Assembly (NCBI RefSeq): GCF_030915465.1
Contig: NZ_CP133267.1
Span: forward strand, 2,758,501-2,822,500
DNA: 64,000 bases
DNA from: Neobacillus sp. PS3-34
GTDB taxonomy: Bacteria; Bacillota; Bacilli; Bacillales; Cytobacillaceae
Reading direction: 5' to 3'
The translations under genes were made by a program, and so were the position numbers. The notes below the pieces were generated by a model. That model was not told the DNA's origin and made no database searches. It saw nothing but the letters and a program-made list of their open reading frames with translations. Positions 1 to 8,619 of this stretch are shown one piece after another; positions within the stretch are counted from its first letter, which is position 1; each line of letters opens with the position of its first letter.

Positions 1-150
1 GGTTAGTCTGCTTCAATACCGTCAATTGGCCGATTTCGCCTTTTTCAGTTCTGCACCGTTCCAGATTACCTTTGCCGAAGCGTTTTGAGGGAGGGAAGCA
101 ATCAGAAGAAACGCCATGAAAACAATCAAACGAATGAATTTCTTTTTCAT
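1..150 (-). CDS. N-terminus of a secreted surface-module protein (window-edge partial, frameshifted)
   Basis: The start is at 150, after a GGAGG five bases upstream on the minus strand. The first ~26 residues are a signal peptide with a basic MKKKF start, a hydrophobic core and an ASA cleavage site. The mature part opens with VIWNGAEL, the beginning of the WDG/GQIGR module also found in the proteins at 48806, 50057 and 51185. The frame then breaks in a T5 run at 41-45 (A5 in the gene); one extra base restores GEIGQLTVLKQT, which matches the module. The rest of the protein lies beyond the window, so its catalytic domain is unknown. Confidence 0.6.
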
Positions 151-241
151 CATAACCTCCAGTAATCCATGCCTAATACGGCACGATTTATATTAAGCTC
201 GCAATTTATATGGTATTCATCACTTCTGATTCTATGACTTT

Positions 242-2148
242 TTATTCGGCTCCAGCATCAACGCCACCGTTATCATCGGAAAATCCCACGTCGCTTGAAG
301 AGGAGCTGCTTTCCAGCGGCACAATCCATTTCCAGGTATTTTTAAAAAATTCGCCAGGTTCTTGCCTGAAACGATCAGATAGGAGAGCGGCGCTGACGCG
401 GCAGTCGCCGTATCGAAATGGATTGCCTTCATGTATCTTTTTGGCTGTTTCTTTCCTTTTAGCAAAAGGGACCGGACCATCCATTTTTCAAGCTCCCTGT
501 ATAACGCTGTTTCCGGGATTCCTTCACGTTTTATATGTTTCGTAAATTCTCTTATAGTTGCTTTGATCGAAGCTGCCTTTTCGGTGAGTGTTAGCCTTGG
601 TGTCAAGCAATAAAGAAGGCATGACAGGATAATGGGTGAAGCGAGCCCACGGATTATATGGGCATCAGTCAGCAAAAACGTTGCCGTCAGGGAAACGGTA
701 AAGAAAAGTACGACACGCCAGCGCTGCTGGGGCTTGAGCCATCCCAGAACCAGAAGCGTACCGGCTAATGTTGCATAAAAAATAGTCCAAAATAAAGTCA
801 CGGAGTCCAGGCTATAAGCATAAATAACAGCCGGGACCACAGCAGGCATCAGCGTCCTCGCCCGCAGCCGTATCCGTTTATCACTCAGAATGCCCGCTTC
901 CTTCATTTCGCTTAGGACACTGGAAAACCATTCTTTTTCATCAGCCTTAAACAGCTGCCGCTCTGTTGTCTTATCCCGTTTTGTGGCTTCAGCAATATCG
1001 CTCATAAAAAAGGAGAGATTCCCGTTTTGGTCCTTGCACCTGAAGAGCCAGGACACAAGCTTTTGCTCAGAGGGGGACAGGCTGCTTTCCGGAACTTTCA
1101 ATGAAAAATAAAGCATCTCGTTCGGCGTGTGGTGTTCATTTTCAAACCTTGTTTTCATTTGTATTGCTCTGACCTCGGCCTTGCCTTTTTCAACCAGTGA
1201 ATATAAGCCAGCGAGAAGCGAATTCGAATTCTTTTTTCCACGGCAGTCGACCATATCCATGAGGAGAGGGTCACTCATTAGCCATTCGCTTGGATGGCTG
1301 GCTGCTTTCGATTGTGTTAAACGACGAAACAATATGGCCAGACAGGCGAGCCCAAGCACCGCAGCCGCTAGGTAAAGAAAATTCCCGTAGGTTTTTTGTT
1401 GTTCTTTTTTAGCCGCAGCTGTTTTTATCAGCTGTTTTTCCTGTGCGATGGCTTCTTTTAATGAAATCGGAGCCTTCGTTTTTTTCTGTTTAGCCATCAC
1501 AATTGAAGGAAACAGTAATCGGGCTTCTGTTAAAGTGTGCCTTTTGGAAACGGGTGTTTTTAACGTAACACCTCCAAACTGCTGATTCACTGTTTTTCCG
1601 AGCCCATCATGAATAAACGGATAGTATTCGTATGGATTGACTAAGTCAGGAAAGATAAAATCGATTGTTATGTTGTTTATGTCTGTATCATGGCTACCGC
1701 CTTTGCCAAAGATGGGTACCGTCAAGTCGCTGTAGGAGTGGTAGGACTTTACTGCGCCCTTTAATACATAGTAATAGAAGATGGTTTTCTTACCGCTTTT
1801 TGCTTGGGTATCACTCTTGAAGGTATACCCCTTCACATTAACTTGAAGAGGGTGCAAGTCCTTATCTTCAATATTGTAAATTTTTGCGTTTGGCTTAGAA
1901 ACTTCATAGGCAAAAAAATGATCTATCCCTTTATTGTACTTTTTAGAGAAAGTCCGTGTCACATTTTTAAAACTTCCATCAACCGTGTAGCTGTACAGTT
2001 CATTCACTACTAAATCACCATTCGGCTGAATCCAGTATCGAATCCTCGCCTGGTCGATAGAATACGATTTTGCCTGGGCGGGGACGACAAATGCAAAAAA
2101 AGCCGCCAGAAGAAGGATCGCTTTAAATATGTTTTTCAGGGCAAACAC
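242..2148 (-). CDS. DUF2207-family membrane protein (one frameshift near the C-terminus)
   Basis: This protein of about 635 residues has a signal peptide (1-27), an extracellular DUF2207-type region (about 28-230, starting YSIDQARIRYW), a transmembrane helix near 257-276, a large cytoplasmic part, and a cluster of further hydrophobic helices at about 430-520. That is the usual layout of DUF2207 proteins, whose function is unknown. The first frame ends at 232 with an unrelated tail. A one-base loss in an A-run at about 344-348 explains this: the neighbouring frame gives KNTWKWIVP followed by a serine-rich, Asp/Gly-rich tail ending at 242, the typical end of this family. It is read alone, away from the Nudix gene. 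Confidence 0.72.
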
Positions 2149-2239
2149 CTCTTAAATTCCTTGTGTTTCTTGTTACCATTTATTGTAATATATAGTAGAT
2201 TAGGATGTATATAAAAAAAATAGAGTAGAGGGTGAGGCA

Positions 2240-2635
2240 TTGATATCACAGGCCCTGATTTTACAAGACAACAAGGTGTTAATGGTGAAACAATATGTTC
2301 AAAGAGGAGATATCGTTTGGAATTATCCAGGAGGAGGGATTGAAAAGAAGGAAACCCCGGAAGAAGCCTGCATTAGAGAAGTGAAGGAAGAAACGGGGTA
2401 TGATGTGGCGATTAGAAAATTACTAGATAAAACCTCTGATAAGTATACATTTGTTTGTGAAATTACGGGCGGGGAGCTCTGGCTCGATTCGAACAATGAG
2501 GTCAATAACGATATTATCGACATCGGGTGGATTTCTCTTGATGACAGAGAGAAGTTTGATGCATATACGATGCCTTTAATAGAGCGGTTTTTTATTAGAA
2601 TTGACCTTCGCGCCTCGGAAATTGTCGGAAAATAG
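2240..2635 (+). CDS. Nudix hydrolase
   Basis: The 131-residue protein carries a complete Nudix box: GGGIEKKETPEEAC runs into REVKEETGY, giving the G-x5-E-x7-RE-x-x-EE-x-G pattern that binds the divalent metal. Family members hydrolyse a nucleoside diphosphate linked to another moiety; the substrate cannot be told from sequence. The start is a TTG preceded by GAGGGTGAGG. Length and fold extent fit a single-domain cytoplasmic Nudix enzyme. The 3' end, including a 16-bp palindrome just after the stop, is duplicated in part at 3557-3588. A palindromic repeat (2656-2705) probably terminates transcription in both directions between this gene and the convergent one at 2709. Confidence 0.85.
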   Translation: MISQALILQDNKVLMVKQYVQRGDIVWNYPGGGIEKKETPEEACIREVKEETGYDVAIRKLLDKTSDKYTFVCEITGGELWLDSNNEVNNDIIDIGWISLDDREKFDAYTMPLIERFFIRIDLRASEIVGK

Positions 2636-2637
2636 TT

Positions 2638-2653
2638 AATCAAACGTTTGATT
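2638..2653. promoter_or_regulatory. Perfect 16-bp palindrome after the Nudix stop
   Basis: AATCAAACGTTTGATT is a perfect inverted repeat of the kind bound by dimeric repressors. It lies just after the Nudix stop codon, which is an odd place for an operator. A second copy is at 3573-3588 inside a 32-bp identical block. No function is shown. Confidence 0.4.
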
Positions 2654-2655
2654 TA

Positions 2656-2705
2656 AAAAGTGACAGGCACCTTCCATTTCCCTGGAAGGTGCCTGTCACT
2701 TTTTT
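2656..2705. repeat. REP palindrome 1 (full inverted repeat)
   Basis: GTGACAGGCACCTTCCA and its reverse complement are separated by 6 bases and flanked by an A-run and a T-run. It lies between two convergent genes and can act as a bidirectional terminator. Confidence 0.9.
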
Positions 2706-2708
2706 CTA

Positions 2709-3206
2709 TTATTCTTCTATTAGAGTGTAGTAAGTAAACTGATTGCCATCAAAGTGAGCATCTACGATGGACCCTTCCTTGAGTACCCCATCGTTTGGAA
2801 TTTTCACTTTACTGTTTGTTTCATTGGAATAGCCCCATACATAGTCCTGTTCCACTGCGACGATCATATACCTTTCAACTTTTTCTTCCGAAGTGGTATC
2901 CGGAGTAGTTTGTTGTTCTGAGCTGGATTTGTCTGTGTTTTGTTGTTCAGAAGCAGGTGGTTGTGTATTCGGCTGAGCTTGAGCTGGATGCGGCTTAGTG
3001 CTTTGTTTTTTTATGTTTGCCTGTGAAGCCGCTTGTTTTTGTACGGGTTCTTTTTTATGGATTTCGGTTTTCTTATTTTCGGTTGAACTGGTTTTCGATG
3101 GTTTTGCTGCAGCAATGATAGTGGCTGTTAGAACAAAAAAAGCAAAAGCTGCTAGTATGAGCCAAAACCGTCTATTGTTTTTCTTTTTTAGCTTAAAATC
3201 ATTCAT
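2709..3206 (-). CDS. Unknown membrane-anchored protein with low-complexity linker
   Basis: I do not recognise this protein. The start at 3206 was chosen because GGAGGG lies at the right distance upstream; the longer open frame to 3275 has no such site. The 165-residue product has a basic N-terminus (KLKKKNNRRF), one transmembrane helix at about 14-35, a Lys/Gln/Thr/Ser/Glu-rich linker to about residue 115, and a compact C-terminal part of about 50 residues (VERYMIVAVEQDYVWGY onwards) with alternating hydrophobic residues suggesting a small beta domain. It is probably anchored in the membrane with the C-terminal domain outside. The gene ends against REP palindrome 1. Confidence 0.6.
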   Translation of the reverse strand: MNDFKLKKKNNRRFWLILAAFAFFVLTATIIAAAKPSKTSSTENKKTEIHKKEPVQKQAASQANIKKQSTKPHPAQAQPNTQPPASEQQNTDKSSSEQQTTPDTTSEEKVERYMIVAVEQDYVWGYSNETNSKVKIPNDGVLKEGSIVDAHFDGNQFTYYTLIEE

Positions 3207-3556
3207 TGATGTTAATCCCTCCTGATGCTTTTCCTTTCTCATCATACTCCTTATTAATGATGAAAAAAATAACAATATTGAGGGAAATACTACCTATATT
3301 TCCATTGAGGAGGTGACAGGTACAATCTAATAAAATGAAAAATTTTCACTCGCGATGAGGTACAAAAGAAAATGATTCCCTCAAATTAAAGCTGTTCTTT
3401 TTAATGTTCTTTCCTGAAATATGTATCTATTGATAATTACATTTCCATTTGACTGAATCAATCCAAATCTAAACCTGAATGATCAAGTAGAATCTTCTTC
3501 AGTGGGAAGTAAGAATAGAGTTGTTTTTTGCAGAAGAACTTGTCATCGCTCGAAGC

Positions 3557-3588
3557 TTGTCGGAAAATAGTTAATCAAACGTTTGATT
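3557..3588 (+). repeat. 32-bp duplicate of the Nudix gene end with palindrome
   Basis: These 32 bases are identical to 2622-2653. The block contains the last codons and stop of the Nudix gene plus the palindrome, which here extends to 20 bp (3571-3590). It may be the remnant of a duplicated Nudix gene. Confidence 0.7.
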
Positions 3589-3686
3589 AACTGAATTAAA
3601 GTAGAGTGCGTAAGGGGTGTAAAGAGAAATTAAAAGAATAACTAACATATTTTTCTCGAGTGGTTCGCAAAAGCGTAACACTTTTA

Positions 3687-3732
3687 GTGACAGGCACCTT
3701 CCAGCTATATTCCAGGTGGCAGGCACCTTCCA
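3687..3732 (+). repeat. REP locus 2 (two direct half-units)
   Basis: Two GTGACAGGCACCTTCC-like units lie head to tail (the second reads GTGGCAGG), separated by about 12 bases, instead of forming the usual long inverted repeat. Confidence 0.8.
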
Positions 3733-3829
3733 AAAAATAGAAACACAAAAGGGAAGGAGCTTTTGGCTCGTTCCCTTTTGTGAATAGTCCTATTATGTAA
3801 TGCTGTCTCATAAAAATGATTCGTGCAAG

Positions 3830-3958
3830 CTATCCAAAAATTCGTTTCCTTGGACGATTCCAAATTTTAATATATGTTTGGCCTTCCTTGCAAACAAATA
3901 CCTTAATCCCCACTAGTTTAAGAGGAGTAAAAATCTCCTTCATATGAAATAATGGCAT
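3830..3958 (-). CDS. Small 42-residue protein, copy 1
   Basis: This short frame encodes MPLFHMKEIFTPLKLVGIKV followed by a basic tail ending KRIFG. It has a good ribosome site (CAGGAGG seven bases before the ATG). A paralogue of exactly the same length lies at 8491-8619; the two share MKEIFTPLK, VGIK, FVCKEG, TYIK and a WNR-R-RIF ending while differing at many wobble positions. That pattern argues for a real, selected small protein. A single conserved Cys sits in the middle. It is too short for a domain assignment; a cytoplasmic basic protein is likely. No function is known to me. Confidence 0.6.
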   Translation of the reverse strand: MPLFHMKEIFTPLKLVGIKVFVCKEGQTYIKIWNRPRKRIFG

Positions 3959-4336
3959 TTTTTAACCTCCTGTAAAAGAAATGGTAATTTCATACTACCT
4001 AAAGGAAAACCTAATTTAAATAGAATGTTATCGATAAAAAGCGACTGATTTATTGATATAACGAATAAATGATGTTATTTTTTTCTAAAATCTTGTATTT
4101 ATAATCGAAAAATGTATTTATTTGCCATTTGTTGTTGAAAGAATTTTATAAAGAGGTTAGTTAATATGATAGATTTGCAGGCATAAAAAGAGAGCATCTG
4201 GTTAAAAATGCCCTGGGGAAAGTTACCCAATTAAACTCCAGGTGACAGGCACGTTCCGATTATTTACCAGATTGATGCTGGAGAAATCCAAGTAACATAG
4301 CACCAAAAACAAAAAAACCGGACGACTTGGTCCGGT
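3959..4336. other. Intergenic stretch
   Basis: This AT-rich DNA carries one REP half-unit at 4236-4258. A short GC-rich hairpin with T-run near 4312-4345 may terminate the sortase operon. No gene was seen. Confidence 0.5.
4236..4258 (+). repeat. REP locus 3 (single half-unit)
   Basis: One degenerate unit, CCAGGTGACAGGCACGTTCC, without an inverted partner. Confidence 0.75.
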
Positions 4337-4957
4337 TTAACTTTTTCCTTTTATGGTAGGCTGAGATACTAGCTTTGTATAAACGATGAACCGGTCTGGC
4401 GCGTTTCCGATGAAGTTGAACGGATAGCAGGTGGTCAGCGTAAGTGTTTCGTGATCTGACGGGACTGCTACCGTCATGTCGTCGGAATGGACAATCTTGA
4501 AACCCGTTGTTTCGTAAACGAAATCGCCATATGGTGTTGTAAAGGTGACGGGGTCGCCCTTTTTTAGATTTTTCAACTTAACAAAGACAGTATCCCGGTG
4601 TCCGCTAAGTATGACGTTTCCACCCTGTCCTGGAAGAGCGCTTCCTGCAAAGTGACCGGCGCCTTTTTTCAATTCATCAGCATGCGTTCCCTGTACAACC
4701 GGAACATTTAATCCGAGCGATGAAAACTTCAGGCTGCCAATTTTTGTGCCAGGTTCGGGCAATGTCGGCCATGGCTGGTCGAACTTATTGTCCGGAAGAT
4801 CCGGTTTATATTCCTTCACGGCTGTATGTGCGAGCAGAACCGTTTGTTTTGTCAGATCATAACCAAAATAGGCTACAACGCCAGCTCCAATTAACAAGAC
4901 GAAGATGGGGATCGCAAGGATCACCCATCTCCATTTTTTTCTGTGCATCTTTTGCAT
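4337..4957 (-). CDS. Class D sortase
   Basis: This membrane-anchored transpeptidase cuts LPxTA-type sorting signals and joins the substrate to the wall. The 206-residue protein has an N-terminal transmembrane helix (about 11-31), as class D sortases do, and the sortase core from about 72. The catalytic residues are visible: His120 in LSGHRDTV, Cys177 in TLTTCYPF and Arg189 in APDRF. The gene starts seven bases after the stop of the LPKTA protein gene, so enzyme and substrate form a two-gene operon. The same arrangement recurs at 37159-38909. The class D call rests on overall similarity and the LPxTA partner. Confidence 0.88.
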   Translation of the reverse strand: MQKMHRKKWRWVILAIPIFVLLIGAGVVAYFGYDLTKQTVLLAHTAVKEYKPDLPDNKFDQPWPTLPEPGTKIGSLKFSSLGLNVPVVQGTHADELKKGAGHFAGSALPGQGGNVILSGHRDTVFVKLKNLKKGDPVTFTTPYGDFVYETTGFKIVHSDDMTVAVPSDHETLTLTTCYPFNFIGNAPDRFIVYTKLVSQPTIKGKS

Positions 4958-4963
4958 GTTGGC

Positions 4964-5682
4964 TTAAGCCTCTGCGGATTGGCCGGATTTACGGTAAAAT
5001 CTTGCAGCAGGAACCAGTGTAACGCCGCCTAAAAGCATGATCAATCCGCCGATTGCCATATAATCATAGTTATTTGTTGCTGTTTTCGGCAGCTTCGCTT
5101 CTGCCATTGGCACGAATTTCCCGGTCTTTTCAAGTGCTTCTTTTGCAAGAACTGCCTGCTTCAGTGAAATCAGCTTGCTTTGGATAACTCGTGGATCCAA
5201 ATCCGATTTCTTAGGATCGATTGTCGCCAGCAAGTTGCCTTTCAAGTCCATTAACTGGATTTTAAGGCTGTTGTGCCTGGCTTGTAGTTTGTAGGATCAA
5301 TTGAACGGCCCTGATCATCTACGATAGCAGCCTTCAGATGAGATAGCTTTACACTGTCAAGGAACAGGCGAGCCACTTCAACCTTTTGTGCCTGTGGCAG
5401 ATTGGCAGGGTTCGAGTTTTTTAGAATATCACTAACACGTTTAGTGTTGGCAAGAATTCCATTAACCTCTGCATTACTTAAGTTGACTGATTGCAGGTAT
5501 GAGTATAGATAATCAACCTGGCTTACACCTAAAGACTGCAGGGAATTGATTAGTTTTTGCGATTGTGCCTTCGTATTGTCAGCTGCAAAAGCTTCGTTTC
5601 CGGCAGGAATTGCGAAAACTGAAAGACCCAATCCTAAAGCCGCTGCCAATGACCCATTTTTCAACGATTTACTAAGCTTCAT
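4964..5682 (-). CDS. LPKTA wall-anchored acidic surface protein (one frameshift)
   Basis: This is the likely substrate of the adjacent class D sortase. It has a signal peptide (1-33, ending AFA), a helical mature region, and a C-terminal sorting signal: LPKTA, a hydrophobic helix (YMAIGGLIMLLGGVTLV) and a basic tail. The start at 5682 follows GAGGGTGAG; the frame to 5742 has no comparable site. The gene is split by loss of one A near 5268-5272; restoring it joins GTTALK to IQLMDLKGN and gives one protein of about 239 residues. It resembles the processed acidic surface proteins of Bacillus, whose function is not known. Confidence 0.75.
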
Positions 5683-5881
5683 TATCTCACCCTCTGGTAT
5701 GTAATATAGTAGTTTATAAGATACCATTTTTCTACAAAACATACTATAAAATCAAAGGTAATAACATCTTTCGACCTATAAAAATGGGTGACATGAACCA
5801 TTTCTTGATTCAAGCGAAATGTGCGGGATTTACCAGTTTGGAAGTGGGTATTTTGGGGTATGGCCGGGTGGTGCCGGTATG

Positions 5882-5927
5882 GTGACAGGCACCATCCAAA
5901 GGATTTCCAGGTGACAGGCACCTTCCA
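5882..5927 (+). repeat. REP locus 4 (two direct half-units)
   Basis: Two GTGACAGGCACC units in the same orientation, one ending ATCC and one TTCC. Confidence 0.8.
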
Positions 5928-6011
5928 TATACCTTCCAAATTTCTTCGTGTTACCTTCAGAATTACCGGTATATAACTTACTGGATATGGTCAAGACTTT
6001 AATAGGATGAA

Positions 6012-6058
6012 GTGACAGGCACCTTCCAGGATGTTTCCAGGTGACAGGCACCTTCCAT
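6012..6058 (+). repeat. REP locus 5 (two direct half-units)
   Basis: Two direct GTGACAGGCACCTTCCA units about 30 bases upstream of the VanZ-like gene. Confidence 0.8.
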
Positions 6059-6086
6059 GGGGGTTCCAGAAGGATGGGATTTAATA

Positions 6087-6555
6087 ATGAAAATAAATTA
6101 TCGGATATTGGCTGTAGTAACATGGATGGCTGTTATTTTTTTCTTTACGCAGCTTCCTTATTTTACGGGGAAAACACATTTGAAATTATTCGCAGGACTC
6201 TAGCTAAAGAACAGGCAGAATGGCCCCAAACTGGAGGGCTGCCGTTTGACCTAGAGGTTATTAATATGGTGATCAGGAAGATTGCCCATTTCCTTGTTTT
6301 TGGGATTTTTGCTATCCTATTATTTAAGTGTATCAGAAATGTAAAAGGGCCTATTTTATCACCTGGATGGCGGTAATCATGTACGCCGCATCGGATGAGT
6401 GGCATCAATCCTTTGTGCCTGGGAGAGCGCCGCTCGTGACGGATGTTTTAATAGACACTGCCGGTGCTTCATTTGCATTGTTCTTAACTTTCCTCTACAG
6501 CAGGAAAAAGGAGAAAAGGGTGAGTGGCGAGAATTTTAAAGAGAGACTGTTTTAG
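6087..6555 (+). CDS. VanZ-family membrane protein (two frameshifts)
   Basis: The start at 6087 gives MKINYRILAVV, a hydrophobic helix, and AAGGATGGG upstream. Two single-base losses break the frame, one in a G4 run near 6169 and one in the CC near 6353. Reconstruction gives a protein of about 156 residues with four hydrophobic segments and the family signature SDEWHQSFVPGR followed by DVLIDTAGA. VanZ proteins are small membrane proteins; the founding member gives low-level teicoplanin resistance by an unresolved mechanism, and most homologues are uncharacterised. No glycopeptide-resistance genes are nearby, so a resistance role should not be assumed. Confidence 0.78.
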
Positions 6556-6563
6556 TATAGGTA

Positions 6564-6977
6564 TTGAGTCGTATAAGAAATGAGAATATAAATGAAACTA
6601 AAAAAAATAACCATATTGCGATTATTTGTTCCAATTATAAAAGGTCGAAAGAGTTTTATGTGGATTTGCTTGGGCTGAAACCCATTCAGGAAATATACAG
6701 GGAAGAACGTGATTCCTATAAGCTGAATCTTGAGGTAAACGGACTCTATCAAATTGAGTTGTTTTCTTTCTCCAATCCGCCAGAACGCCCGAGCTATCCG
6801 GAGGCAGCGGGTCTGCGGCATCTAGCATTTGAAGTGGAAAATATAGAAGAAGCGGTTCATTATTTGAGGAAGAATCAACTTGAAGTTCAAGAGATTCAGG
6901 TTGATCAATGGACAGGGAAGAAGTACACCTTCTTTCCTGATCCAGATGGATTGCCAATTGAGCTTTATGAGGGATAA
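6564..6977 (+). CDS. VOC/glyoxalase-family protein
   Basis: This single-domain vicinal-oxygen-chelate protein of about 130 residues begins HIAIICSNYKRSKEFYVDLL and ends with FFPDPDGLPIELYE. The conserved His, the two Glu of IELFS and IELYE, and the second-half GLRHLAFEV give the metal ligands expected of the fold. The reaction cannot be inferred. The open frame begins with a TTG at 6564. An ATG at 6592 followed by KLKK would be a more typical start, but requires one extra A in the A8 run at 6600-6607. It lies 8 bases after the VanZ-like gene and may be co-transcribed. Confidence 0.75.
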   Translation: MSRIRNENINETKKNNHIAIICSNYKRSKEFYVDLLGLKPIQEIYREERDSYKLNLEVNGLYQIELFSFSNPPERPSYPEAAGLRHLAFEVENIEEAVHYLRKNQLEVQEIQVDQWTGKKYTFFPDPDGLPIELYEG

Positions 6978-7068
6978 ACTAACTTTTGTTAAGTAAATCT
7001 GTCTACAATCGTCAGAATTAATAGGTCATGAGTACTATTTATCATTTACCAGCTTTGGTATAAAATTC

Positions 7069-7190
7069 TAGTATAAATACATAGTTCGTACGAAAGGGCA
7101 AAACTATTGAAAGATGGTGCCGCAAAACTACAGGGGCTAAGGTTCTAGGACTATGCCAGCCAGTTGCCGAAAATGTTCACCTTCCTGCGA
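7069..7190 (+). promoter_or_regulatory. Cyclic di-GMP-I (GEMM) riboswitch 1
   Basis: The segment contains GGGCAAAAC, a tetraloop-closed stem (CTATTGAAAGATGG), GCCGCAAAACTACAGGGGCT and GCCAGCCAGTTGCCG in the order of the GEMM aptamer, including the GCAAAA and CGCAAAAC contacts and the tetraloop/receptor pair. It ends about 30 bases before the start of a 41-residue membrane protein. No clear terminator stem lies between aptamer and gene, so translational control is possible. A second copy is at 39083-39180. Confidence 0.88.
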
Positions 7191-7219
7191 ACTTATGAAT
7201 CATATTAGGAGGGTAAATT

Positions 7220-7345
7220 ATGTTTATTTTTATCGCTGGATTATTTGTAGGGTCATTTGCAATGCTTTTTACAATGAGTTTAATGGTCGCTGCCAAAAGA
7301 GGGGACCAGCAGTCCGAAGCATTTTTTACTGAAAAAGCGTATTAA
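7220..7345 (+). CDS. 41-residue single-helix membrane protein under c-di-GMP riboswitch control
   Basis: The frame starts 9 bases after TAGGAGGG and encodes MFIFIAGLFVGSFAMLF, a hydrophobic helix to about residue 25, followed by a short polar tail (AAKRGDQQSEAF). It is the only gene between the c-di-GMP-I riboswitch and a strong terminator, so it must be the riboswitch target. It resembles DUF3789-type tiny membrane proteins in layout, but I cannot assign a family firmly. Its length rules out an enzyme; a regulatory or partner role at the membrane is a guess. Confidence 0.75.
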   Translation: MFIFIAGLFVGSFAMLFTMSLMVAAKRGDQQSEAFFTEKAY

Positions 7346-7354
7346 TATAAAAAA

Positions 7355-7396
7355 AGCCCCCTGCACGGCCTTTCTGGCTGGCAGGGGGCTTTTGTT
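7355..7396 (+). terminator. Rho-independent terminator
   Basis: AGCCCCCTGC pairs with GCAGGGGGCT around a loop, followed by TTTTGTTGTTT. It closes the riboswitch transcription unit. Confidence 0.9.
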
Positions 7397-7446
7397 GTTT
7401 AATAGAAAAGATTTGGGTTTCGCGAGGGGCAACTCCGTTGCGACAA

Positions 7447-8421
7447 TTATATTTCCAGATGATTCATCAGTTCATTATGTACCCGCTGCTTCTCTTCGGG
7501 AGATACAATGAAATAATAAATTTTATTCATTTTTGTTCCGTTTCCTTCAAGTGCCTCTTGCTCAATGTGTTCTCTCGCTTGAATATAGTTTTTCTGGATA
7601 TCGATCATCTCATTTAAGGTCATGTTTGTTTGAATGTTCTTTTCCATCGCTCCAAGAACCCCTTTGTAATTGGAAAGGGTAGAGAAGCTAGCCCCTTTAT
7701 TGATTACCTCCTGGATAATTTTCCGCTGCCTTGACTGACGGCCGAAATCTCCATGTGGGTCTTCATATCTCATTCTCGAATAGGAAAGAGCTGTTTTTCC
7801 GTTCAGGCTGACTTCACCAATTGGAAAATGCACACCATCGGAAGTGAAATCTAAATCGTTATGTACTTTTACGCCGCCAATGGCATCCACTACATCTCGT
7901 AATCCTTCCATATTCACTTTCATGTAGTAATCAATCGGGATGCCGAGGAAGTGTTCAACCGTATTGACTGACATTTGGACGCCGCCAAACGCATAAGCAT
8001 GGTTGATTTTATCTTCTTTCCCTTTTCCGATAATTTCAGTACGGGTATCGCGCGGGATGCTGAGCATTTTCACCGATTTTTTATTAGGATTTACGGTCAG
8101 TACGATGATGGTATCGGATCTTCCTTTGTCTCCAGGCCGCTGGTCGACACCAAGCATCAGGACAGAGAAAGGCTTTTTTGTAGTGGCAGGTGCACGAGGA
8201 GTTATCGGCTTGGTTGTCGGCTGTTTGTTCGCAGCAGGCAGCACCTCATTGACACGTTTTTCAGGCTCTTCATGGACAATCGGTTTATACATATTCGCAA
8301 CCGTATTGGTAACCGAATTGTAAATATAGTAGGCATATGCGCCCCCGGCAAGCATGGTAAACAATAGCGTAAGGCCAACAATCCTAGGCCACTTTTTTCT
8401 TTTCTTTATTTCGCTCCTCAA
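7447..8421 (-). CDS. LytR-CpsA-Psr (LCP) family wall-polymer ligase 1
   Basis: LCP proteins move teichoic acid or other anionic polymers from undecaprenyl diphosphate to peptidoglycan on the outer face of the membrane. This protein of 324 residues has a basic N-terminus, one transmembrane helix and the LCP core: VLMLGVDQRPGDKGRSDTI, then SIPRDTR, INHAYAFGG and FGRQSRQRKII, which carry the conserved Asp and Arg residues that bind the pyrophosphate lipid. The start was set at a TTG (8421) because GGTGGAGG lies eight bases upstream; a GTG at 8436 is in frame but badly placed. A paralogue lies at 42209-43143. Confidence 0.87.
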   Translation of the reverse strand: MRSEIKKRKKWPRIVGLTLLFTMLAGGAYAYYIYNSVTNTVANMYKPIVHEEPEKRVNEVLPAANKQPTTKPITPRAPATTKKPFSVLMLGVDQRPGDKGRSDTIIVLTVNPNKKSVKMLSIPRDTRTEIIGKGKEDKINHAYAFGGVQMSVNTVEHFLGIPIDYYMKVNMEGLRDVVDAIGGVKVHNDLDFTSDGVHFPIGEVSLNGKTALSYSRMRYEDPHGDFGRQSRQRKIIQEVINKGASFSTLSNYKGVLGAMEKNIQTNMTLNEMIDIQKNYIQAREHIEQEALEGNGTKMNKIYYFIVSPEEKQRVHNELMNHLEI

Positions 8422-8490
8422 GCCTTCCGCCTCCACCTTGAAATATACAGGATCTTTTTATATGGCAATATTGGTTCTCATACAAAAGGG

Positions 8491-8619
8491 TTATCTAAAA
8501 ATTCTTCTACGGTGTCTATTCCAGAATTTGATGTAGGTGTAGCCTTCCTTACAAACAAAAATCTTAATTCCAACTATTTTTAGAGGAGTAAAAATTTCTT
8601 TCATTTGATATAACGGCAC
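8491..8619 (-). CDS. Small 42-residue protein, copy 2
   Basis: This is a paralogue of the small protein at 3830-3958, with the same 42-residue length. It begins VPLYQMKEIFTPLKIVGIKI, keeps FVCKEG and ends RRRIFR. The GTG start has AAGGAGG seven bases upstream. It lies between the LCP gene and a REP cluster, read in the LCP direction but upstream of it. Conservation of frame, length and ribosome site in two places supports a genuine protein of unknown function. Confidence 0.6.
   Translation of the reverse strand: MPLYQMKEIFTPLKIVGIKIFVCKEGYTYIKFWNRHRRRIFR

Larger units (their letters stand above)
3207..3829. other. Gene-poor stretch with a duplicated 32-bp block and REP half-sites
   Basis: No convincing gene is seen. 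The stretch holds a decayed REP half-site near 3311, a 32-bp exact copy of the Nudix gene end (3557-3588, including the AATCAAACGTTTGATT palindrome), and a direct REP pair at 3687-3732. The 71-codon minus-strand frame at 3596-3811 runs through the repeats and looks spurious. Confidence 0.6.
5683..6086. other. Promoter region and REP cluster
   Basis: This is the divergent upstream region of the sortase operon and the VanZ-like gene. It holds two REP loci of direct half-units (5882-5927 and 6012-6058). Minus-strand frames through here encode repeated TGTFH/KVPVTW-type strings, which are translations of the repeats and not genes. Confidence 0.6.

Noticed and set aside
2240..2635. Minus-strand frame opposite the Nudix gene (2323-2643)
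   Set aside because: It is a shadow of the Nudix coding sequence, which has a full family motif on the plus strand.
6087..6555. Glycopeptide resistance locus
   Set aside because: VanZ-like proteins are common and uncharacterised in Bacillus; no vanHAX-type ligase or dehydrogenase genes are present.
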